In this document: positions 36,501-47,580 of the stretch, piece by piece
How positions within the stretch are numbered: the first letter of the stretch is position 1
How the letters are laid out: each line of letters starts with the position of its first letter
DNA from: Hirsutella rhossiliensis
Taxonomy: Eukaryota > Ascomycota > Sordariomycetes > Hypocreales > Ophiocordycipitaceae
Assembly: GCF_020360975.1 (NCBI RefSeq)
Contig: NW_025408672.1
Coordinates: forward strand, 2,418,001 to 2,482,000
DNA: 64,000 nt
Reading direction: 5' to 3'
The notes under the pieces: generated by a model
Databases searched by the model: none
What the model was told of the DNA's origin: nothing
Seen by the model: the letters and a program-made list of their open reading frames with translations, nothing else
Translations under genes and position numbers: made by a program

Positions 36501-37446
36501 TTCTTTAAAGTAATATCTAGGTTTCCTATAGTTAAAACACTTTCCTTTGCTTTTCTATATTATATCTAGATCTATCTTACCTAGGTTAGTTATATAGGCG
36601 TAGGTAATAGGAGTTTCGCGCTTCTTCTTATAGTTAGCGCGTTAGTTAAAGTTATTCCTATAAGAAGGGTTCTAGTTTCCTCTTCCTTATTTCTTTTCTT
36701 AGCATCGCGTATACTATCTATCGTCGATTCGTACTACTATAGTAATATAGTCCGAGAGGTTATTAGGTCGATTTTCCTTATAGAGCTCGTCCTTAACTTC
36801 TTCTTTAAGCCCGTCGTAAAATCGTAATATAAGAGGTTCGTCGTCTTAATTAAGTTTTAAGGTAACTTAATAGAACTTCGTAGTATAATCTAATACTAAG
36901 ATCCTTTATTAGAGTTCTTAAAGTTTCTATTTAGCTTCTCGTTCCTCGTTAGTTATTCTAAATACCTTCGTAATAGCTTCTTTAAATCCTTAGAAACTAG
37001 TAAAGACTTCGTCTATCTTATTATCTCGTCGCGCTAGTTAGTTATTAAGAAAATCCTTTATAATAGGTTTAAACTAAGCGAGTGCCGTTCTAGATAAATA
37101 ATTTCCTACGTAGAGTACCTTTTCGACTAGGTCTAAGAGTTTAGTAGGGTAAAACCGGTAGTAGGCCTTAAGTTAAGTAAGAAAGTCTCGAAGCGTACTA
37201 TAAGTACTATCGAATAGTCCTAGCTATTTTAGTTTAACTACTTCTCTAAGGTCCCTAACTTATCTATTGCCTCCTCCGTTCCTAAGTAACTATACCTTAT
37301 ATTAAAGGGCAATAATTTCGCGTATTATATCCTAAGGCGATATAGTAGCTCTAGAGTTAGTTAATCTAGTTTACTATATAGGTATATTAATAGTTACGAT
37401 ATTACTTAGAGTAACGCGGTATTATACTAAATAAGAGCTTTTAACG
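33526..37446 (-). pseudogene. Gypsy-1 copy B internal region: gag, protease, partial RT
   Basis: Minus-strand Ty3/gypsy. From right to left: Gag matrix/capsid-like region (FDGTYSTLRDFLTQL-like and TALAWFKPIIKDFLNN-like segments, about 36950-37300). Gag zinc knuckle with exact C-x2-C-x4-H-x4-C spacing at 36498-36539, first Cys kept and the other ligands Tyr. Aspartic protease motif LLDYSAIGNYV at about 34751-34786 (from LLDCGAIGNYV, with C-to-Y and G-to-S by RIP). RT active site VVYLDNILIF at about 33536-33562, with the second Asp lost. The element stops at 33526 just downstream of this motif, so the rest of RT, RNase H, integrase and the 3' LTR are missing. Confidence 0.9.
34760..34780 (-). 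other. Gypsy-1 aspartic protease active-site relic
   Basis: Seven codons reading D-Y-S-A-I-G-N, corresponding to the retroviral-type protease D-[SC]-G-A signature. The catalytic Asp codon survives, and the next two codons changed by G-to-A transitions. The same relic recurs in copy C at about 63594-63615. Confidence 0.8.
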
Positions 37447-37925
37447 TATAACGACCGGTATTATTCCTAAGGGATAAACCTATCGAGGGTTTATATTAGT
37501 AGATATAATAGGGCGTAGTCTAAGTAATAATAAGTATATTACGTTAGTAATAAGTTAGAGGTTATAGACTATAGACTATAACTAGGTAATTAAGTAATCG
37601 GAATTAAAGATAAGATCGTAATAGAGATCGTAATAATTATATTAAAAGCTATTAAGCTATCTATCTAAAGGAGTATTCCGTTCCTTCTTTATATATCTCG
37701 AGAGCTTCCCTAGATCGCCGAGAGCACTAGGTGATCCCGTTGCCTAGGAGCGCTAGGGCGCTAGAGCGATCCTACGATCCTAGCCGTAGAGCGTTAGAGC
37801 GCTAGAGTAACCCGTCGCTTTAAACTTAATTAGCCCGTCGGTCCGTCTAATATTCCTTGCTCCCTACGTTACGTGTCCTCGTAATATATGCTGGTCCCGC
37901 GGTTCGCTAGACCGTGGTCGTAATA
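37447..37925 (-). repeat. Gypsy-1 copy B 5' LTR with divergent GC-rich U3
   Basis: 479 bp. Its left part (37447 to about 37680) is the reverse complement of R-U5 in the LTRs at 762 and 60093. The outer end GTCGTAATA (37917-37925) mirrors their TATTACGAC start. The intervening U3 (about 37690-37916) is unlike those copies: GC-rich, with CpA and TpG present, and with repeated GCGCTAG/GAGCG units (37747-37806). A TATA-like TATATAAAG lies at 37687-37695 on the minus strand. Copia-1 sequence follows immediately. Confidence 0.85.
37687..37695 (-). promoter_or_regulatory. TATA-like box in the Gypsy-1 variant LTR
   Basis: TATATAAAG on the minus strand at the boundary between the divergent U3 and the conserved R-U5, where an LTR promoter is expected. 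Function is inferred from position only. Confidence 0.45.
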
Positions 37926-40782
37926 GGACTATAGGGACTAAGAGACCCTTTTTAAGACCTAAGGAATAGACTAGAAATCCCCCCTCGAGCTCTTTATAGA
38001 GAAGAGGGCCTCGCTAGCCTACCTTCGTGCCTACGGCTATAAGGCATACGTAATAACTGCCGATATATAGCTAAAAAGGAAGAAGAAAAGAAAGCTTAAT
38101 CCTAGAGCCTTTATTAGTTACCTCGTTAGGTATAATTCTACGAATATCTTCTAGGTCTAGATTCCTCTTTTATAGAAGGTTATTTCGACTAGGGATATAA
38201 TTTTCGACGAATCTAACTTCTTCGACGGAAAGAAGAATTAATAACCCCTCTTACTTATATAACGTTAGCTAATTTAAAAGATCTAAACCCCCCCTTCCTA
38301 ATAGTCTTAAGAAGAGGTCCTAGATAAAGAAACGGAAGAAGAAACCGACGTTAAAGTAGTTAAGGATAACGCCGACTTCGAAGAAAAGGAAGCTACTAGA
38401 TTAGATAATCTAGACGAAGAAGGAGACTATAGGAAAGTAGTAGAGCTAGAATACGCCTACCTCCCTACGCCTCCTCTTATAGAATAAGAAGAAGATCTAG
38501 AAGCAGCTTTTTTAGTTAGTCTTCCCGTCTCGACCCCTAAGGGGGTAGGAAAGGCACCTCTCTCGAAGGATTACCTAGCTGCCTTTTTATCCCTACTTTA
38601 AGAAGCAAAGGAAGGTATAGGGCCCGATATAAAAGAAGACTAGGCACCTCTCTTAAAGGATTACCCGGCTGCCTTTTTATCCCTACTTCGAGAAGCAAAG
38701 GAAGGTATAGGGCCTAATACGAAAGAAGACTAGTTTCTCCCTTATTTCGATCGTTTTTCCGACTTCTATCTAATACCTATAGAAGACGGTTCCTACGGAG
38801 CATTTATAGCAGGCCGGCTTTTTAAGCCTCTATTAGTAAGGAAGGTATATGAAAGAGACCTCCCGGACCTACTAGCAAACTAAAAGCAGCTAGAAAGACA
38901 CCCTTTTAGAGACTAGTTTTTCTAGGCCTAGAAAGAACACCTAGCCTTATACGAAGAGATAGGGTCTTTCGAAGAAGTCCTTAAGGAAAAGGTAAGAGGA
39001 AAACAGGTCCTTAGCTATAAGTAGGTCTTTATCTATAAGACTAATAAATATAGCTTCCTTTAAAAGTATAAAGCCCGGCTAGTTATATATAGGAATTAGT
39101 AGGAAAAAGGGGATCTTCCTACTAGGACAACTACCCTAGTAGGGATATCTTTTTAGACCCTTATAGCTATAGTAGTAGAATTCGACCTCGAACTCGATTA
39201 GATAGATATAGTTAACGCCTTTATTAACTGCCTACTTAAGGAAGAAGAAGTTATCTATATACGCCCTCTACTAGGCTTCTAATAGCTAGGAAAGGTTCTA
39301 CGGCTTAGGAAAGCTCTATATAGACTACGAAGATTACCCCTTCTTTAGAAATAGCATTTAATAGGTTCCGTTAAAGCCCTAAGCTTTAAGAAAGTCCCTT
39401 AGGAACCGTGTATAATATAGAAGGGTAAAATCATAGTCTTCTTCTACGTCGATAATATTATCTAGGCCTACCCGAAAGAGGAAGAAGCTACTACTAGGGA
39501 GGCTATATAAGGCCTGCAATAAAGGTATAAGATAACTAGGCTAAGGGAGCTAAAGTAGTTCCTAGGGATACGAATCCTTCGGAATAGGTCCTAACGGACT
39601 ATCTAGCTTACCTAGGACGCCTATATCGATAAGGTCGCTTATAAATTCCTCCTTAATTCCCTCGATAAGAAGCTTCCCTCTACGCCTATATTAGACGAAG
39701 AACTTTTACCTAATCCGTCCTTTTAAGCTAGGGAGCAAGAGAAACACTAATATTAATAGAAGGTAGGCTCCCTACTTTTTTTAGCTATTTCTACTAGACC
39801 GGATATCTCTTTTACGGTCTCCCGGCTAGCTAGGTATAACTAGAATCCTAGCCCTAGGCATTAAGAAGTAGTAGATAGAGCTATCCTTTATCTTTATTTA
39901 ACGAGATTATATAGTCTACGCCTAGGAGGGTAGGAAAGGAAGAAATTAGCTGCCGAAATCTTCCTCTATTCGAGCGATTCGTCCTTTATAGATAATTCCT
40001 TAGATAGAAAGAGCTTATAGGGGTATATTATATCCCTTTTTAAAGGAACTATTGCTTAGAGAGCTTCGAAGTAGGCTACCGTTATAACTTCTAGTACGGA
40101 GGCAGAGCTACTAGCTCTTTTAGAAGCATTAAAAGAAGCGATTTTCCTTAGCTAGCTATTAATATCTCTACGACTATAAATTCCGACCCTATTAGCTATA
40201 GAATGCGATAATACATAGACTATACGAATTCTTATAGAAAATAGTAAGTTATCGACCCGGCTACGGTATATCGATATCTACTAGTATTAGTTACGCTAAG
40301 AGGTCTAAAGGGGACTTATTTCCGTCCGTTAGGTTCTAACGGTATTAATAAAAGCCGACGGTCTTACGAAGCCCCTGCCGAAGTAGAAGCTAGCTATCTT
40401 CTTATAGCAAATTAGGCTAGAAGACGTTTAAGAGAAGCTGTCCTTAGAGGCCCGCCTTAAGAGTCTACGAGAGGAGCTAATAGCCTATATAAGAAGGTAA
40501 TGTCTATAGCCGAAGAAAAGGAAGAGGTTTTTCCCTTTAGAGGGCCCCCTATTTTAATTAGGTTTTTCCCTTCTAAGAAGGCCCCCTTTCTTATAGGACT
40601 TTCCCCTCTTTAGGCCCCTTTTCCTTAAGTAGGTCTAAAAGAGCCTAGGGACCTAAAAGGGCCCTTACTTTCCTCGAGTAAAGGAAGAAGTACAGAGCTA
40701 AGAACCTCCTCTATACGCTTACTAGCCCGAAGCCGTATTAGCTATGCCCTTACTATAAGGGCAGGCTATAGCTAAGGGGGTG
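37926..40782 (+). pseudogene. Copia-1 copy c pol, 5' truncated
   Basis: Plus-strand Pol fragment. It starts inside the integrase/RT linker zone, right at the Gypsy-1 LTR end. The integrase C-terminal zone (KAYVITADI, then NPRAFISYLV-like) is at about 38045-38150. RT Y-V-D-N (second Asp lost) is at 39445-39456. An undamaged RNase H stretch TSSTEAELLAL is at 40087-40119. It contains a 90 bp in-frame tandem duplication at 38554-38733 that is not seen in other copies. It ends at the polypurine tract GCTAAGGGGGTG. Confidence 0.92.
38554..38733 (+). repeat. 90 bp tandem duplication in Copia-1c pol
   Basis: Two adjacent 90 bp units (38554-38643, 38644-38733), both starting GCACCTCTCT and ending GAAGACTAG. 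They differ only at a handful of C/T and G/A sites. The aligned regions in the other Copia-1 copies (for example about 54190-54285) have a single unit. Confidence 0.9.
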
Positions 40783-41240
40783 TGTCGCGAAGCGTGGCCT
40801 AATTTCGTAGTTCTCGAAGATATCCCTTAGTAAGAGGGACCAAGGAAGCTAAAAACACTTAGTATAAAAGAAGGAGCCGAGAAGAGGTGCAGAAAGGAGG
40901 GTAGGGGCATAAGGGAAAGCATAAAGTAGCGAGAGATAAGATGGATATGCCGGAAACGGCTGTAAAGGAAGGAAAAAACCAGTAAAAAGCTCGGTAGTTA
41001 AAAGGATATTAGTAGCTTCTTTAAGTAGGATCTTCTTTATTAATTAAGATGCTAGAAGGGTATAAATAAGGGCGTTAGATAGAGGAAAGAAGGATAATTA
41101 AGGCAATATAATAATCACTCCCCTACTACAATTACTGCCCCCGTAAGATTTAAATATCTCTGCCCTGCTTATCCGACCCCTTACTTCTACTTTTACCTTT
41201 ATATATTTTATATATACTTCTCGTATCTCTCTTCGCGAGA
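40783..41240 (+). repeat. Copia-1c 3' LTR
   Basis: 458 bp LTR with undamaged ends, TGTCGCGAAG and CTTCGCGAGA, preceded by the tract CTAAGGGGGTG. This is the clearest view of the family's original termini. It is inserted in a Gypsy-1 LTR, whose remaining 40 bp follow. Confidence 0.94.
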
Positions 41241-42485
41241 TTAATAGGTTTATCCCTTAAGAATAATACTAGTTATTATACGTTAAAAGCCCTTATTTAG
41301 TATAATACTACGTTACTTTAAGTAATATTATAACTATTAATATACTTATATAGTAAGCTAGATTAACTAACTTTAGAGCTATTATATTACCTTAGGATAT
41401 AATACGTAAGATTATTACCCTTCGATATAAGGTATAGTTACTTAAGAATAAAAGAAGTAATAAATAAGTTAAGAACCTTAAAAAAGTAGTTAGACTAAAA
41501 TAGCTAGGACTATTCGATAGTACTTATAGTATATATTAAGACTTTCTTACTTAACTTAAAGCCTACTATTACTTTTACCTTACTAAACTTTTAGACTTAG
41601 TTATAAAAGTACTTTATATAGGAAATTATTTATTTAAAATAGTACTTACTTAGTTTAGACTTATTATAAAGGATTTTCTTAATAACTAATTAGCGCGATA
41701 AGATAATAAGATAGATAAAGTCTTTATTAGTTTCTAAGGATTTAAAGAAGCTATTATAAAGATATTTAAAATAACTAATAAGAAATAAGAAGCTAAATAA
41801 AAACTTAAAGAACTTTAATAAAGGATCTTAGTATTAGATTATACTATAAAGTTCTATTAAGTTACCTTAAAACTTAATTAAGATAATAAACCTCTTATAT
41901 TATAATTCTATAATAAGCTTAAAGAAGAAGTTAAGGACGAGCTTTATAAGGAAAATCGACTTAATAACCTCTTAGACTATATTACTATAATAGTATAAAT
42001 TAACGATAGATAGTATATATAACGCTAAGAAAAGAAATATAAAAGAGGAAACTAAAACCCTTTTTATAAGAATAACTTTAACTAGTACGCTAACTATAAA
42101 AAGAAGTATAAATCTCTTATTACTTATACTTATATAATTAACCTAAGTAGGATAAATCTAAATATAATATAGAAAAGTAAAGGAAAGTATTTTAACTATA
42201 AGAAACTTAAATATTACTTTAAAGAATATAGATACCCTTATAAGGAAACGAAAACCTACTAAGTACTAGCCTTAAAAAGTAAGAAATACTTAAACGCTAT
42301 TATTAAATAAGAACTAAAGTATAAACTCCTTATTTAGATTATATACTATAATAACGAATATATAGTATACTTAAGAAATAAGAATAGTATTAAATAGTTC
42401 TTAAAGCTACTAAAAAAGACACTTATAATAATATAATAAAGGGATCTAAAAATATAAAAATAAATTAAATTTAATAAACTAGAAT
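41241..42485 (+). pseudogene. Gypsy-1 fragment: LTR tail and gag
   Basis: The first 40 bp are the end of a Gypsy-1 LTR (to 41280), then gag sequence aligned with 60542-61740. The Gag zinc knuckle at 42188-42229 keeps the exact C-x2-C-x4-H-x4-C spacing, but all four ligands are Tyr (YFNYKKLKYYFKEY), each change explained by TGT/TGC to TAT/TAC or CAT to TAT. Truncated on the right by a Copia-1 LTR. Confidence 0.9.
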
Positions 42486-42600
42486 TTATATAAAGAAAGA
42501 TATAAGAAGTATATATAAAATATATAAAGGTAAAATTAAAAGTAAGGGGTTAGATAGGTAGGGCAAAGATATATAATTCTTATAAGGGTAGTAATTATAT
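42486..42600 (-). repeat. Copia-1 LTR scrap
   Basis: About 115 bp of one LTR end (AAGAAAGATATAAGAAG onward), broken near 42600 where Gypsy-2 sequence starts. No duplication is visible, so it is a deletion junction. It shares the ATATATAAAAT variant with the copy at 51641. Confidence 0.85.
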
Positions 42601-45600
42601 TATTATATAGGAAGTAGTACTCTTAATAAGATACTAAGAGATAACTTTAAAGGACCTTATAGCGATTCTTATAATATATATAAATATAGTCCTTATACCC
42701 TTCCGCTCGCTTAAGTATATATAAGACCTACTTTATATTTAAGTATAGCTTAGTAGCTAGAAAGCTAAAGTTCTAAGCGCCTTAATTAATACTAAGTTTA
42801 AAGGAAACTATATTACTAAAAGATATATAAATATATATAGGCTTAAAACCCTACTAATAAGAGTATTAACGATAGTATATACTAGGTCCTTTATAAATAT
42901 AGTTAGGAAGGTAGAGACTAATCTCTATCTAGGTATAGCTTAGATACTAATCTATTTTTATATTATGCTAAATAAAGTCTTAGTCCCCTTTATTATAAGT
43001 ATACTATTTATTAGAGTCGCGCGTATATTATTTAATTATTTCTTAAGGAATAGTAATATATAAGTTAAATATTAAATTAGTACTATCTAAGTAGTTACGC
43101 TAGCGGTAGGAGCTATTAAATAGAAGCTTCTAAATAAGGTTAATATAATACAATCTTTTTAGACTACGACCTTAATAGTTAATAAAGATATATATAAAAG
43201 ACTAAAGGTTAAGGAGACTATATAGGAAATAGCTACTTAGCTCCTAAGGAATCTTTTTTAGGCTTTAGTAATAGAAGTTAAAGAAGATAACCTAATAGCT
43301 ACTTAATAATTATAGAGAGAACCCCTTATAAATACCTTAAGGGCTAAGATTCTTTTACTAAGAAGTAAGATCCTTAGTTATAAAGGGGGCGCTAACTAAG
43401 TCCTTAATATAGCTTATATTAGTATAAACGAGCCCTTAATAGTACTAGTATAATAGTAATTAATTATAGATAAAAGAGATAAAGCGATTCTAGCTATTAG
43501 ATCTAAAATAATATAAGAGATTATTAAAGTTATAGTTATAAAAGCAATAGGAGAATTTAAGAAAAATATTATTAAAGCTAGAAAGAAGTTTAGAAAGATC
43601 TAAAAGGTTAAAGTTAAGATAGGGAGGAAACGACCTATTAGATTATATAATCTAAGAGTTAATACTCTCTTTAAAAGAAAAGTAGATAAGATTAACCTTA
43701 TTAATAATACTTTATTAAATAAGCTCGACGCTAAAAGGGGACCCTAACTAAAAGAAGACTAAATAGAATACCGTTAAAGATAAGATATAGCTTAGACCTT
43801 ACCTAGAATACTTCATAGGAAAATTCTTAAGTATATAAAAAGGAAAGCGGTTAATATAAGAGAGACTTAAAGTAATTTACGAATAATTTAAGGGCTTTCT
43901 TATAAAAGTAGAAATCTAGATCTTTAATAGTATTTTATTTAATAAGGAAGTAGCGTTATCCTAGGACTTTATAGAAAGAGGTAAAGTCGACTTAGCTATA
44001 GCCCCTTTATAGGTTATTAGGATAATAAAATATATAGTATAGTAAGTTTCCTTAATCTTAATTATAAAGGTAATAGAGTAGAAAGTTATTAATATCCTTA
44101 AAATTAAACTAGAAATAAAAGTCCTTAAAAAAAGGTATAGGCCTTATAAGAACCTTTTTTTCTTAGTAGTAAAGAAAGATAAAGGACTATACTTAATTAA
44201 TTCCGCTATATATATAAATACTATTATAATAAGAGATATAAACCTACTACTAAATATAAATAGGTTTAGCGACTACTTCTTAATATATAAGATCCTTTTC
44301 CTCTTAAACCTTTTTTTAAGCTATAATTAAATCCCTCTTAATATTAAAAGTTATAACTTAACGATATTTATAATACTTATTAGCCTCTTATATATATATA
44401 TACTCCCTTAAAGGGGTATAAACTTAGTTAGCTAATTTATAAGGATAATATAAAGAATCCTATAAGACCTTATACTAAATATCTATAGGAATTTCCTTAA
44501 TAATATAGGTATTAAAAGGCTTAATATAACGTATAATAATAAAGAAGTAGTACTAAGAGTAAGGAGATTTATCTTTAAATACCTTATTAACCTTAATAAA
44601 GTCTTAGTTAATATCGAACTCTTTAATTATATAATTATAAGGGATAAATTAAAATTCTATTAGTAAGTAACTAAAGTTATTAGTTATATTTATAAAGTAA
44701 ATAAAAGGTATCTTATAAAAGCTAAAGTTATTAAAATTAAGGAATAAATAAGATGCCTTAATATAATATATATTAAAGCTTTCCTTAGTACTATAAGATA
44801 CTATTAAATCTATATTAAATAGTTCGCTATTTTAGTAAAACCCCTTATAGACCTATTAAAGAAAGAAGTTTATTAGGAATAAGGAAATAAATAAGTAAAA
44901 GCGATAGCTACCCTTAAGGAAGCTATTATTAATCTAGTCTTTTTAGTATCCCTAGATATTACCTTAAGAAGAGGAGATATTATTCTAATATATAATACTA
45001 GTTTACTTAGCTAAGGGGTAGTCTTAATATAAATTATTAATAAAAAGAGGCGCCTTATAAAGTTTAAAAGTAAAATATAGTTACTAGTAATAACTAAATA
45101 TAATATAATAAAGAGGGAGTATAAGGCTATATTAAGTACGCTTAAGAGACTAAGAATATACTTATATAGTATATATTTTATCTTAGAAACTAATATATAG
45201 GTCTTAGTTAATTAATTAAAAGGTACCCTTAAAAACGTTTTTAAAGCTATAGTAACTTATTAAATAAGCTATATTTTCCTCTTTAACTTTACTATATAAT
45301 ATATTAAAGGTAAGATAAATAGTATAGCTAATAGACTCTTAAGAAAGCTTAAAGGACCTTTTAATATATTAAATAAAGAAATAAAAGGTAATATTAAAGA
45401 ATTTATAGACTTTTACTTAAATATAGTATAAGGGACTAAGCTATAAGGGGACTACTTAAAGGAATCGAGGATAATTATAAACTTCCTTTAAATATTAAAA
45501 TAGTTAAAGGGCCTTTTTAAATAAAACTATAGGAAGCTACGTTTAAAGAGTTTAAATTTCTATATTAAAGATTAAAAGCCTTAGCGACTTCTTAAGAAGG

Positions 45601-46150
45601 AAGAAAGAAGACCTATACTAGTCGTAGATAACCTAAGAAAATAGAAAACGATTATTATAAAGTACTATATATAAATAGGATATAAAGGATAATAAGTTAT
45701 ATATATATTTATAAGGAATAAGTATTAATAGGCTAGCCTTTAAAACGATATTTATAGTATAATCTCTTCCTATAAAAAATTTTAATACTTTATAACTAAG
45801 AGACCTTAAAATTTATAACTATAACCGCGCTTAGCTACTTTATAAGTAGGATTTACTTTAATAGCTAGTATATACTATTTAATTATAGGTATTTATACCT
45901 TATAAAAGTATAAGACGACCTTATTAAATAAGTAGAAGTAACCCTAGTTAAAGAAATTACTATAAGAGCTATAATAAAATTTATACTCTTTATTATTTAT
46001 AGGTATAGTATAATACTATACGCTATAATTAATATAAGGCCTAAAATAAAGAAAGACTTTAAGTATATCTTAAAAGATATAAGTATTAAAGTTATTTAAA
46101 TTCTAGTATATAATCTAAAGGTAATTACGGTAATAAAATAAGGGTATTAA
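42601..46150 (+). pseudogene. Gypsy-2 copy B pol: protease/RT/RNase H/integrase
   Basis: Second copy of Gypsy-2, uninterrupted where copy A is split, so it supplies the empty sites for Copia-1b (about 44003), Copia-2 (about 44393), the SINE-like insertion (about 45360) and Copia-1e (about 45424). The RT N-terminal block is at about 44100-44350. The RT active site FLNNIGIK is at 44493-44516, with both Asp codons changed to Asn, followed by YNNKEVVLRVRRF. RNase H and the start of integrase follow. CpG is nearly gone as well, so it is old. Confidence 0.9.
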
Positions 46151-46626
46151 TCTAATAAAGAGAGATATAAGACGTATATAAAAATATATAAAGGTAAAAT
46201 TAAAAGTAAGGGGTCGGATAGGTAGGGTAGAGAGATTTAATTCTTATAAGAGTAGTAATTATAGTAGGGGAATAATTATTATATTACCTTAGTTATCCTT
46301 TTTTCCTTTATCTAACGCTCTTCTTTATACCTATCTAGTATCTTAATTAATAAAGAAGATCCTACTTAAAGAAGCTATTAATATCCTTTTAACTACTAAG
46401 CTTTTTACTAGTTTTTCCCCTCTTTTCTAGCCGTTACCGGTATATCCGTCTTATCTTTCGCTACCTCTATAAGAAGCTATCGCTACTTTTACTTCCCCTC
46501 CTACCCTTACCCTCCTCTCTATACCTCCTTTTAGCTCCTTCCTTAAAACTTATTTTTTAGCTTCCTAGGTCCCTTATACTAAGGGATATCTCTAAGAACT
46601 ATAAAATTAAGCTATACTTCGCGATA
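46151..46626 (-). repeat. Solo Copia-1 LTR in Gypsy-2 integrase
   Basis: 476 bp LTR (TCTAATAAAG to CTTCGCGATA in plus order) flanked by ATTAA (46146-46150) and ACTAA (46627-46631), a target duplication with one C/T difference. Gypsy-2 coding sequence continues on both sides. Confidence 0.92.
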
Positions 46627-46631
46627 ACTAA

Positions 46632-47580
46632 ATATTAGTAATAGTACTTATAAAAATAGCGGAGAAAAAGAGTAAGTAGATTAAATACCTTAACTAAATA
46701 ATCCTTATAAACTAAATAATAATTAAAGAGTCTTATAAAATATTAGCTTTCTACCTACTATATAGATAGGAACTAGTACTACCTTATAAGGTAGAATACC
46801 TAACTTAGCGATTAATCGATTAAGATAAAGTAAAGATAAGAGAAGAATTATTTAAAGTATAAGTATAAGTTTTAAAAAGGAAAGAAAAAGATATAAAAGA
46901 AGCTAAGAAAAGAGTAATAAGATATTAAAATCGATTAATAAAGAGGATAGATAAAGCTAATAAGTATATAATAAGGAAAGAAAGCTTATAACCTAAAGAC
47001 CTTATCTTATTATTCGATATAAAACGATTAAATAATTTAAGGAGGTAAGCTAAGTATTAAATAAGGTAGAACGGTCCTTTTTAAGTAATATCGCGCTTAG
47101 AGTAGTTTAAGGCGTATAGGATTAAGACTTTAAATAGAATTATACTTAATAAGATAATCCTAGGAGAGTATTTAAAGAATTTTAAAAAGGATAAAAAAGG
47201 TTAGTAGTACTTTACTAAGAATAACTAATTACTTTAAGATAAGATTACTCTTAATAAAAGGAGGAAGGAAGAAATAATAAATAAAGTAGATAATTTACTA
47301 CTCTTATTAAGTAAAGAAGCCTTAGATTAAATAGTACTATAGTTATAACGACTCTTAAATAAACCTTAGAAAGATTAAAGCTAAGAAAAGGAAGAAAAGT
47401 AACTATAAATACCTAAGAAAGGCCTAAGGTATACGATTAAGGTTTAGCTACTATAACTTAGTAAAGTAAAAAAGGATCTCTATATAAGAGCCTTAAAGAC
47501 GCTAATTTAATAAGAAAAAGAGGAGGTAAAAAGAAGCTAAGGAGGAAAAGGTAGTAAAGATAAAAATCTATAATTATTAT
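46632..47580 (+). pseudogene. Gypsy-2 copy B integrase C-terminal region and pol tail
   Basis: One frame reads KESLQPKDLILLFDI followed by a GPF-like motif about 30 codons on. This corresponds to the integrase C-terminal domain of fungal gypsy elements (DLVLL...KWxGPF). A charged tail with KKGLRYTIKV-like text follows to about 47580. Stops are frequent. Confidence 0.75.

Noticed and set aside
37690..37925. GC-rich island as a surviving host gene or CpG-island promoter
   Set aside because: Its outer end carries the Gypsy-1 LTR terminus and it joins conserved R-U5, so it is LTR U3.
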